From positions 1 through 11,304 of the forward strand of contig DGSY01000105.1 in the NCBI GenBank assembly GCA_002394125.1: a DNA stretch of 11,304 bases, given 5' to 3'. This stretch comes from Ruminococcus sp. UBA4350. GTDB lineage: Bacteria > Bacillota > Clostridia > Oscillospirales > Ruminococcaceae. The notes beneath the pieces are model-generated. The model saw only the letters and a program-made list of their open reading frames with translations, was not told the origin of the DNA and made no database searches. The translations under genes were made by a program, and so were the position numbers. Shown piece by piece: positions 1-6,148 of this stretch. The stretch's first letter is position 1; each line of letters opens with the position of its first letter.

Positions 1-1170
1 AATGTGCAGTTCGGGGAGGGCGGCGCCGGAACATTCTCGGACGGCAAGCTCAATACCGGCACGAAAAGCCCGCAGATCCGTCAGGTCCTGCATACCTTTG
101 CGGAATGCGGCGCACCGGAGGAGATCCTTTGGCAGGCAAAGCCGCATATCGGTACGGATAAGCTCACGGAATGCATTCCGGCACTGCGCAGGCGCATTGA
201 ACAGGCAGGCGGAACCGTTTTGTTTAATGCAAAATGCACCGGACTGACTGTCGCGGACGGCAGACTGGTCTCCGTGGAGTATCAGCACGAAAATACGCAG
301 AAATCGCTGCGCACAGATTATGCAGTTCTCGCAGTCGGACACAGCGCGCGTGATGTGTTTGCGTGGCTGAATGCAATGGGCCTGCCGATGGAGCAGAAGG
401 CGTTTTCGCTCGGTGTGCGCATTGAGCACCGGCAGGCGGATATCGACCGCTTCTGCTGGGGCGATGCAGCGGGACATCCGGCGCTCGGTGCGGCAAGCTA
501 TAAACTCGCGGCGCATACGTCGGAGGGACGCGGCGTGTATTCGTTCTGTATGTGTCCGGGCGGTGTCGTGCAGGCGGCAGCATCCGAGCCGGAAACGGTC
601 GTTACGAACGGCATGAGCAATTTCGCGCGGAATGCCGAGAATGCGAACAGTGCGCTGCTGGTCGGTATTACGCCGGCGGATTTCGGTTCGGACGATATTC
701 TTGCGGGTGCGGCATTGCAGCAGAAGATCGAGCGGGCAGCGTTTTTCGCCGGCGGCGGCACGGGCAAGGCGCCGGTCACGCTGCTTGCGGATTTCCTGAA
801 AGGGCAGCAGTCTGCGGCGCTGGGCAATGTGCAGCCGAGCTATCCGCTGGGAACCGTTTTTGCGCGGCCGGAGAGCTGTCTGCCGGAATTTGTCTGCCGG
901 TCGCTGCGGCAGGGGATCCCGCTGCTGGAGCGGCAGCTGCACGGTTTCTTGCAGCCGGATGCGGTGCTGACAGCGCCGGAAACGCGCAGTTCTTCGCCGG
1001 TGCGCATTCTGCGGGATCCGGCGACATTGCAGGCGGTGACGGCTGCCGGACTGTATCCCTGCGGGGAGGGCGCCGGATATGCAGGCGGCATCGTTTCGGC
1101 AGCGGCAGACGGCATTCGCTGCGCGGAGGCCATTCTTGCCGCCGGCGGAAAATGCACGCCCGCTTCATAA
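1..1170 (+). CDS. FAD-dependent dehydrogenase, COG2509 type (5' end outside window)
   Basis: This is the C-terminal ~389 residues of a flavoprotein. The frame is open from base 1 and ends at TAA 1168-1170. The first visible residues, NVQFGEGGAGTFSDGKLNT, match the conserved stretch that follows the N-terminal Rossmann FAD-binding region in the 'uncharacterized FAD-dependent dehydrogenase' family. An internal NAD(P)/FAD-like segment has YAVLAVGHSARD near residue 110. The family-typical YSFCMCPGG lies near residue 180. The C-terminal flavin-contacting motif GEGAGYAGGIVSAAADGI is near residue 355. Full-length relatives are about 450-550 residues, so roughly 100-150 residues are missing upstream. 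The substrate of this family is not established, and a cytosolic redox role is inferred from the fold. No hairpin terminator is visible between its stop and the next promoter 20 bases downstream, so some readthrough into the two-component operon is possible. The family call is firm and the reaction is unknown. Confidence 0.88.
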   Translation, partial: NVQFGEGGAGTFSDGKLNTGTKSPQIRQVLHTFAECGAPEEILWQAKPHIGTDKLTECIPALRRRIEQAGGTVLFNAKCTGLTVADGRLVSVEYQHENTQKSLRTDYAVLAVGHSARDVFAWLNAMGLPMEQKAFSLGVRIEHRQADIDRFCWGDAAGHPALGAASYKLAAHTSEGRGVYSFCMCPGGVVQAAASEPETVVTNGMSNFARNAENANSALLVGITPADFGSDDILAGAALQQKIERAAFFAGGGTGKAPVTLLADFLKGQQSAALGNVQPSYPLGTVFARPESCLPEFVCRSLRQGIPLLERQLHGFLQPDAVLTAPETRSSSPVRILRDPATLQAVTAAGLYPCGEGAGYAGGIVSAAADGIRCAEAILAAGGKCTPAS

Positions 1171-1189
1171 AATCTTCAGGTTTCAGGGC

Positions 1190-1218
1190 TTGCATCTTTG
1201 TGCCGGAGCGTGTATAAT
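1190..1218 (+). promoter_or_regulatory. SigA-type promoter of the two-component operon
   Basis: A -35 box TTGCAT (1190-1195), a spacer of exactly 17 bases and a perfect -10 box TATAAT (1213-1218) lie 72 bases before the response-regulator ATG. Transcription should start near 1225. The promoter sits only 20 bases after the upstream stop codon. Confidence 0.8.
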
Positions 1219-1241
1219 ACTAGTAGTATGTTAGTAGTATG
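1217..1241 (+). promoter_or_regulatory. Candidate operator: repeated TAGTAGTATG over the transcription start
   Basis: The 10-mer TAGTAGTATG occurs twice, at 1221-1230 and 1232-1241, with an 11-base period (one helical turn). The left copy also forms a short dyad, ATACTA-G-TAGTAT (1217-1229), that overlaps the last two bases of the -10 box. Elements in this position usually bind a repressor or autoregulator. An OmpR-family regulator, such as the one encoded just downstream, would prefer direct repeats with this period. A GntR- or MarR-type repressor could use the dyad instead. The binding protein is inferred; the repeat is seen. Confidence 0.5.
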
Positions 1242-1256
1242 ACGGGGGAGCCCGTC
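1241..1256 (+). other. 5'-leader hairpin
   Basis: GACGGG (1241-1246) pairs perfectly with CCCGTC (1251-1256) around a GGAG loop, in the untranslated leader of the response-regulator message. No U-run follows, so it is not a terminator. It could stabilise the 5' end of the mRNA. It also argues against translation starting at the ATG at 1239. Confidence 0.45.
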
Positions 1257-1289
1257 CGGAATAAGACTGTCAAAAAAGGGGCTGTTGAA

Positions 1290-1982
1290 ATGGAGACCAT
1301 TCTGATCTGCGATGACGAAAAGGATATTGTATCCGCACTGAATATCTATCTGCGCGCCGAGGGCTGGCAGACGGTCTGCGCCTATTCCGGCAAAGAGGCG
1401 ATCGAGATCGCACGGACGCAGACTGTCCATCTGATCCTCATGGATATCATGATGCCGGAGATCGACGGCATCACCGCTATGACCGAGATCCGCAAGACCA
1501 GTAATGTACCGGTGATCCTGCTGACTGCGAAATCCGAGGATTCGGACAAGATTCTCGGCCTGAATGTCGGCGCGGATGACTACATCACAAAACCGTTTTC
1601 TCCGGCAGAGGTCGTAGCGCGTGTGCGGTCACAGCTGCGGCGCTATCTGCGGCTCGGCGCAGCGGAATCCGACGATCCGAATGTGCTTACGGTCGGCAGC
1701 ATCTCACTCGATATGAAGGCGCGTTCGGCTTCGCTGGACGGCGTTCCTGTTCCGCTGACACCGATCGAATATGAGATCCTCTCACTGCTGATGCACAATG
1801 TCGGCACGGTCTTCCCGCCGCGTGAGATCTATCAGGCGGTCTGGAAGGCAAACCCGATCGGCTCGGAAAATACGGTCGCGGTACATATCCGGCATCTGCG
1901 CGAAAAGCTGGAGATCAATCCGCAGGAGCCGCGGCAGATCAAGGTCGTCTGGGGACAGGGCTATAAGCTCGAAAAGCCCTGA
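1290..1982 (+). CDS. OmpR/PhoB-family response regulator
   Basis: This is a 230-residue DNA-binding response regulator, the usual length for the family. The receiver domain (about residues 3-118) has the acidic pair D8/D9, the phospho-acceptor D52 in LMDIMMPEIDG, the switch T79 in VILLTAKSE and K101 in YITKPF, so phosphorylation chemistry should be intact. The C-terminal winged helix (about 130-228) has the typical LTPIEYEILSLLM and ENTVAVHIRHLREKLE stretches and ends GYKLEKP. I chose the ATG at 1290 because AAAAGGGG lies about 8 bases upstream (ending at 1281) and the protein then opens with METILICDDE, the normal receiver start. The in-frame ATG at 1239 would add 17 residues without homology, has no ribosome site and lies in the repeat/hairpin. 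The cognate kinase begins 35 bases downstream. Its target genes are unknown; autoregulation and control of the downstream acyltransferase are inferred. Confidence 0.93.
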   Translation: METILICDDEKDIVSALNIYLRAEGWQTVCAYSGKEAIEIARTQTVHLILMDIMMPEIDGITAMTEIRKTSNVPVILLTAKSEDSDKILGLNVGADDYITKPFSPAEVVARVRSQLRRYLRLGAAESDDPNVLTVGSISLDMKARSASLDGVPVPLTPIEYEILSLLMHNVGTVFPPREIYQAVWKANPIGSENTVAVHIRHLREKLEINPQEPRQIKVVWGQGYKLEKP

Positions 1983-2017
1983 GCGCTATCATTCCATCTC
2001 TGAGGGGAGAACCGCGA

Positions 2018-4453
2018 ATGCAATCCGAAAAACTCAAACAAAGCCTTCAGCGCGTGGGAACGGCTGCTGCATCGGTCATATTTCTCTGGGGCTTCGGCAT
2101 CATGCTTCTGGTTGTCATTCTGAATTTCGGTATCGGCTTTACGGATAACAATGCTGATTTCCGTTCGGCATTTGTCCGCATGACCGAAAGCAACGAAAGC
2201 AAAATGCTCGACAACTATATTCAGCTAGTCCTGCATCAGCGTTATCTGGAGGAGACCGGCGAGGCGGCGCAGGACAGCGTCGGTGCAGAGCAGAATCTGC
2301 ATACCTATGAGATGCATTTTGATCCGCAGAATACGAATTTCCGTTTTGCAGTGACCGATCCGGACGGCAGGCTGCTGCTGACGAACGATCCGCTTTACGG
2401 TACCGATCAGCCGCTGCTCGCCACGAATGTCCGCACGGCGACAATGGAGCTGGATACCCGCGGCTACCAGAATCAGAAGCATTTCGACGATCCGATCAAC
2501 GATTTTGAGCGCATTGTTTACGGTGATAACTCGCAGTATCTTGATTCGCCGAATGACTATCAGCTCTGGTATTTTGCGGATCTGAAGATCGACGCGGCGT
2601 ATCACGACGGACTGGATGTCATCGGCTACGGCGGCGAATATACGGATTATATGTTCTTCGATACCGAAGCGGAAGCGGAGAGCTTTGATTACGAGAAGGC
2701 CTACGGCCCGCACTGTGAATGGAAAATCGCCGCCGAGACCGCGCAGTCTGCTGCGCAGGATGAGGATATCAGTCATTCGGTCGTCGTCGAGGTGACGGCC
2801 TATACGATCTCGAATGCGGAAACGATCTCGCTGGAGGATTACTACCGCCGCAAGAGCGAGGGACAGGAGATCTATGCCGCAGATGAAGCGCTGGAAAAGC
2901 AGCTCATGAGCGGGCTGGATATCACGATCCGCGGTCAGCGTCATGAGACAGCGGCCTGCTATGTCCGTACCTATCTGCCGGTCAATATGCCGATCGAGGA
3001 TGCGATCAGCAATAACTATGCGATCTATGCGTTTCTGTTTCAGCATTCGGAATGGGCTGTGATTCTGATGTTCGTGCTGATGATCCTGACGGTCGTTTCG
3101 GCAATCGCAATGTGTTCGGTCGCCGGGCAGGACGAGAACGGCCGTGTGCAGATCTCGCGGATCCATACGCTGCCGTATGAATTCTTCTGGATACTGCCGC
3201 CGCTTTCGATCGCCGCATCGCTTCTGCTGCTGCGCTATCTTGTGAATGAGGGCACGCCCTACCGCATGATCGCGATCTTCTGCATCGGCATGATCTTCTG
3301 CATTTCGTCAGTCTTTATGCTCTGGCTCTATACGACCGCCGTCCGGACAAAAGCCGGATCCTTCTGGGGGAGCTTCGGCATTATCCGCATTTTCGGATTC
3401 CTGTTCGGACTGCTGCGCAGCCGCTTTTTTGCGACGGCTTCGCTGCTGCTGATTCTAGGCGGACTGCTGTTCTTCAATGCGGCACTGCTCTTTCTGCCGC
3501 GGGAATGCGTTGCCGTCGCAGTTGTGCTGGACGGGCTCACGCTGCTCTTTGCAGCCTACTGCATCTATTCCTATTTCGAGCTGCACCGTCATGTCCGGCA
3601 AATGGAGACCGGCGATTTTTCACCGCAGACACATCCTGTGAAGCTGCGTGCGGATTTCGCGGATTTTGACGGCTCGCTGAATGACATCACCGGCAAGGTC
3701 GCGGAGATCGTTGCGCAGCAGACAAAGGCGGAGCATCTGCGGACAGAGCTGATCACGAATGTTTCCCATGATCTGAAAACGCCGCTGACCTCGATCGTCA
3801 ACTATGTCGATCTGCTGAGCCGCGAGCCGATGCAGTCCGATGCGGCAGAGGAGTATCTCGAGGTGCTGCGGCGGCAGGCGGCGAAGCTCAAAAAGCTGAC
3901 GATCGACCTCGTGGATGCATCCAAGGCCTCGACCGGCAATCTCACGGTCGAGCTGATGCCGACGGATCTGGGTGTGCTGCTTTCGCAGCTCGCGGGCGAA
4001 TATGACGGAGCCTTTGCGGAAAAGGGACTGATGCTCGTGCAGTCTGTTCCTGAAACACCGGTCATGATCCTCGCGGACGGGCGGCAGATCTGGCGTGTCT
4101 TTGACAATCTCCTGAACAATGTCTGCAAATATGCGCTGACCGGCACGCGTGTCTATCTTGATATCCGTCAGGCGGGTGAGGAAGTGACGATCGCACTGAA
4201 AAATGTCTCCGCGCAGCCGCTCAATGTCTCGCCGGATGAGCTGATGGAGCGCTTTGTGCGCGGCGATGCGTCACGGCATACCGAGGGCAGCGGACTGGGG
4301 CTCTCGATCGCCCGTGACCTCACGGCATTGCAGGGCGGCACGCTGCGGCTGAGCACCGACGGCGATCTGTTCAAGGCATATCTCTCGTTCCCGATCTATC
4401 ATCCCGATGAGGAAGAAGCCGCGCCGGAAGCGGGCGGCGAACTGATCCAATGA
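2018..4453 (+). CDS. Large multi-pass sensor histidine kinase
   Basis: An 811-residue membrane kinase that should phosphorylate the regulator upstream. GAGGGGAG at 2002-2009 sets the ATG. In order: TM1 (about 17-41); an extracytoplasmic region of about 300 residues (42-344), acidic and tyrosine-rich, which I cannot assign to a family; TM2 (346-367); four further hydrophobic segments (about 389-410, 417-442, 471-492, 496-519); a linker; a HisKA domain with phospho-acceptor H584 in TNVSHDLKTPLTS; and a HATPase domain with N-box DNLLNNVCKYAL (from 696) and G2 box GSGLGLS (757-763). The usual G1 box DxGxG is replaced by LKNVSAQPLN followed by DELMERFVRGDASR. As I recall, this substitution recurs in a subset of Firmicute kinases, so it does not by itself imply a dead enzyme. 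The ectodomain and extra helices make it about twice the common length. Its signal is unknown; an envelope cue is inferred from the neighbouring acyltransferase. Confidence 0.92.
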   Translation: MQSEKLKQSLQRVGTAAASVIFLWGFGIMLLVVILNFGIGFTDNNADFRSAFVRMTESNESKMLDNYIQLVLHQRYLEETGEAAQDSVGAEQNLHTYEMHFDPQNTNFRFAVTDPDGRLLLTNDPLYGTDQPLLATNVRTATMELDTRGYQNQKHFDDPINDFERIVYGDNSQYLDSPNDYQLWYFADLKIDAAYHDGLDVIGYGGEYTDYMFFDTEAEAESFDYEKAYGPHCEWKIAAETAQSAAQDEDISHSVVVEVTAYTISNAETISLEDYYRRKSEGQEIYAADEALEKQLMSGLDITIRGQRHETAACYVRTYLPVNMPIEDAISNNYAIYAFLFQHSEWAVILMFVLMILTVVSAIAMCSVAGQDENGRVQISRIHTLPYEFFWILPPLSIAASLLLLRYLVNEGTPYRMIAIFCIGMIFCISSVFMLWLYTTAVRTKAGSFWGSFGIIRIFGFLFGLLRSRFFATASLLLILGGLLFFNAALLFLPRECVAVAVVLDGLTLLFAAYCIYSYFELHRHVRQMETGDFSPQTHPVKLRADFADFDGSLNDITGKVAEIVAQQTKAEHLRTELITNVSHDLKTPLTSIVNYVDLLSREPMQSDAAEEYLEVLRRQAAKLKKLTIDLVDASKASTGNLTVELMPTDLGVLLSQLAGEYDGAFAEKGLMLVQSVPETPVMILADGRQIWRVFDNLLNNVCKYALTGTRVYLDIRQAGEEVTIALKNVSAQPLNVSPDELMERFVRGDASRHTEGSGLGLSIARDLTALQGGTLRLSTDGDLFKAYLSFPIYHPDEEEAAPEAGGELIQ

Positions 4454-4458
4454 AAGGA
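4453..4458 (+). promoter_or_regulatory. Ribosome site that decides the acyltransferase start
   Basis: AAAGGA lies 6 bases before ATG 4465 and begins inside the kinase stop codon. The alternative ATG at 4450, which overlaps the kinase TGA as ATGA, has only a GC-rich stretch upstream and would add five residues (MKGQP). I therefore prefer 4465, although coupled initiation at 4450 cannot be excluded. Confidence 0.55.
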
Positions 4459-4464
4459 CAGCCT

Positions 4465-5499
4465 ATGAGCGAAACGGTCACAGCAAAGAAAGCGCCGGAG
4501 CGGAACCGATGTCTTGACTTTTTCAAGGGTGTCTCCGCACTGAGCGTCGTATTCGGGCATATCCCGTTCCCCGGCAGATTCGGCAAATGCATCAGCGCGG
4601 TCGGCTCCTGCGGCATTCTGCTGTTTTTCCTCATCAGCGGCTATTACGCATACGGTGACGGGGAGAAGAGGCGGCCGAAGCTGATGAAACGATTCCGCCG
4701 GAATCTCTGCATTCTGCTCATTGCAATCGCGGTCTATACGGCGGTCACTGCCGTCGAATTCTATGTGACGCACAGGAATATGCACGGCTTTCTGCGGCCG
4801 TTCATGCGGCCGGAATATTATCTGCGGCTGCTGCTCTGGGGCGATCTCGAACCGATTCACGGCGATCCGCTCTGGTTTCTGTTTGCGCTGCTGCAAGCCT
4901 ATCTGTTCTTCTGGCTGATGTACCGGCTGCGGCTGCAAAAATACGCGAAATTCGCAATGCCGGTTTTCATCCTTCTGCGGATCGGTCTGGAAACCTATAA
5001 ATATGCCGTGAACGGCGACTGGCGCATTTGCAGCAATGTGCTGGCGGCGGCGCTTCCGCTGATGCTGCTCGGATACTGCATGGCGGAACAGCGGGAGCGG
5101 CTGATGCGGATACCTGCGGTGGCGGCGGCGGTCTGCGGGATCGTGTCGCTGATCTGCGTATTCCTGCTCGTATGCTTTGATCCGTTCCGCTATAATATTT
5201 CGCAGATATTCAAGATCACGGCGGCTGTCTCGGCTATGCTGTTTGCGCTGCAAATGCCCGCGCTGCGGCTGTTTCCGCCGCTCTCCGCGCTCGGCGGCTC
5301 CTGTTCGCTTCATGTTTATCTCTGGCATATGCCGGTGATCGTTCTGGCATATCTCATCTGCGAACGGCATTCGCTTTCGCAGCGCTTTTATGAATGGTAT
5401 CTGCCGCCGATTGTCGCGGCGGTCTCGGTCGTGATCGCAGTGCTGATCGTGACCGTGCAGAATATCATCAAACATCGTCAATCCACCGCAGTGGAGTAA
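4465..5499 (+). CDS. Acyltransferase_3 family membrane protein
   Basis: A 344-residue integral membrane protein of the Acyltransferase_3 (OafA/OatA-like) superfamily, which transfers acyl groups (often acetyl) onto surface polysaccharide, peptidoglycan or lipid sugars. The N-terminal signature NRCLDFFKGVSALSVVFGHI carries the conserved histidine (H32), which the family is thought to use catalytically. It is followed by the first helices, the GILLFFLISGYY motif, a basic loop KLMKRFRRN, about eight further hydrophobic segments, and the late SLHVYLWHMPV motif common to the family. There is no C-terminal SGNH domain, so it is a membrane-only type. It starts 11 bases after the kinase stop and is probably translationally coupled. 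The nitroreductase follows 19 bases later. Position in a two-component operon suggests regulated envelope modification. The acceptor substrate cannot be told from sequence. It is not clearly VanTG- or WecH-like. Confidence 0.85.
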   Translation: MSETVTAKKAPERNRCLDFFKGVSALSVVFGHIPFPGRFGKCISAVGSCGILLFFLISGYYAYGDGEKRRPKLMKRFRRNLCILLIAIAVYTAVTAVEFYVTHRNMHGFLRPFMRPEYYLRLLLWGDLEPIHGDPLWFLFALLQAYLFFWLMYRLRLQKYAKFAMPVFILLRIGLETYKYAVNGDWRICSNVLAAALPLMLLGYCMAEQRERLMRIPAVAAAVCGIVSLICVFLLVCFDPFRYNISQIFKITAAVSAMLFALQMPALRLFPPLSALGGSCSLHVYLWHMPVIVLAYLICERHSLSQRFYEWYLPPIVAAVSVVIAVLIVTVQNIIKHRQSTAVE

Positions 5500-5518
5500 A
5501 TAAAAAGGAGGAATTATC

Positions 5519-6031
5519 ATGGAATTTATGGATGCAGTCAGGGAGCGTTTTTCCTGCAAGAAGTACGGCGGCAAACAGGTTTCGCCGGAGAAGCTGACGC
5601 AGATTCTCGAAGCGGGCAGACTTGCTCCGACCGCGAAGAATTTGCAGGAGCAGCATATTTATGTGCTGCAATCGGAGGACGCGCTCGCAAAGATCGACGC
5701 GGTCACGCCCTGCCGCTACGGAGCGCCGATTGTTCTGATCGTCGCATTTGATAAGTACAATGTGTTCACATATCCCGGCGGAAAGCGCGATTCCGGCATT
5801 GAGGATGCGGCGATCGTTGCGACGCATCTGACGATTGCCGCAGCGGATGCCGGTGTCAACAGCTGCTGGATCAACAATTTCGATCCCGACCGTCTGGCGG
5901 AGCTGATGCAGCTTCCGGAGCATGAGGAGATTCTCATGCTGCTGGATCTCGGCTATGCCGCAGAGGGTGCAGGGCCGCTGCCGAATCACGGAAAGAGAAA
6001 GCCGCTCTCTGAAACCGTGACCTATCTGTGA
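5519..6031 (+). CDS. Nitroreductase-family FMN oxidoreductase
   Basis: A 170-residue, full-length small nitroreductase. These cytosolic FMN enzymes, usually homodimers, reduce nitro compounds, quinones or flavins with NAD(P)H. The N-terminal helix FMDAVRERFSCKKY corresponds to the FMN-phosphate-binding R-R-S-x-R-x-F region, in a variant form. LEAGRLAPTAKNLQ matches the APSAxNxQ flavin motif. The segment EDAAIVATHLTIAAADAGVNSCWINNFD is the typical central helix followed by the G-x-x-SCWI strand. The C-terminus LDLGYAAEGAGPLPNHGKRKPL is the usual LGYP-like end with a basic tail. A textbook AAGGAGG (5505-5511), seven bases before the ATG, gives a confident start. It lies 19 bases after the acyltransferase stop with no promoter between, so it is probably the last gene of the two-component operon. 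The physiological substrate is unknown. Confidence 0.88.
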   Translation: MEFMDAVRERFSCKKYGGKQVSPEKLTQILEAGRLAPTAKNLQEQHIYVLQSEDALAKIDAVTPCRYGAPIVLIVAFDKYNVFTYPGGKRDSGIEDAAIVATHLTIAAADAGVNSCWINNFDPDRLAELMQLPEHEEILMLLDLGYAAEGAGPLPNHGKRKPLSETVTYL

Positions 6032-6070
6032 AATTCGCATTTTTTCATAAGAAAATCGCAATCGGAAAGC

Positions 6071-6099
6071 TTGACAACGCCGCATTTTTGTGGCATAAT
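6071..6099 (+). promoter_or_regulatory. Strong SigA promoter of the cellulase gene
   Basis: A perfect -35 box TTGACA (6071-6076), a 17-base spacer and CATAAT (6094-6099) preceded by an extended -10 TGG (6091-6093). A/T-rich tracts at 6038-6057 resemble an UP element. The predicted start is near 6106, leaving a leader of about 43 bases. This is the best promoter in the window. Confidence 0.85.
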
Positions 6100-6108
6100 A
6101 TAGAATAG

Positions 6109-6126
6109 GCGGATATGGATATCCGC
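6109..6126 (+). promoter_or_regulatory. 18-bp perfect palindrome, candidate operator of the cellulase gene
   Basis: GCGGATAT at 6109-6116 and ATATCCGC at 6119-6126 are perfect inverted copies around GG. The element begins about three bases after the predicted transcription start, where a bound repressor would block initiation or early elongation. LacI-family sugar regulators use dyads of this size, but the protein is inferred. The transcript could also fold into a 7-bp stem with a TGGA loop, so an mRNA-stability role is an alternative. Confidence 0.6.
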
Positions 6127-6148
6127 GAAAAAACGGGAGGGATTTCAA

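Noticed and set aside
1239..1289. Earlier ATG start for the response regulator
   Set aside because: There is no ribosome site, the sequence lies in the repeat and hairpin, and the added residues precede the normal receiver-domain start.
2225..3166. A 313-codon minus-strand open frame opposite the kinase ectodomain
   Set aside because: Composition is Arg/Ile/Asp repetitive, as expected of an antisense shadow. The plus-strand frame continues with membrane and kinase motifs.
4399..5574. A 391-codon minus-strand open frame opposite the acyltransferase
   Set aside because: The translation is dominated by His, Arg, Gln and Asp without any motif, has no ribosome site and lies antisense to a clear membrane protein gene.
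6032..6060. Possible terminator after the nitroreductase
   Set aside because: TTTTC/GAAAA gives only a weak A/T stem with mismatches and no following T-run. The A/T tracts fit an UP element for the cellulase promoter better.
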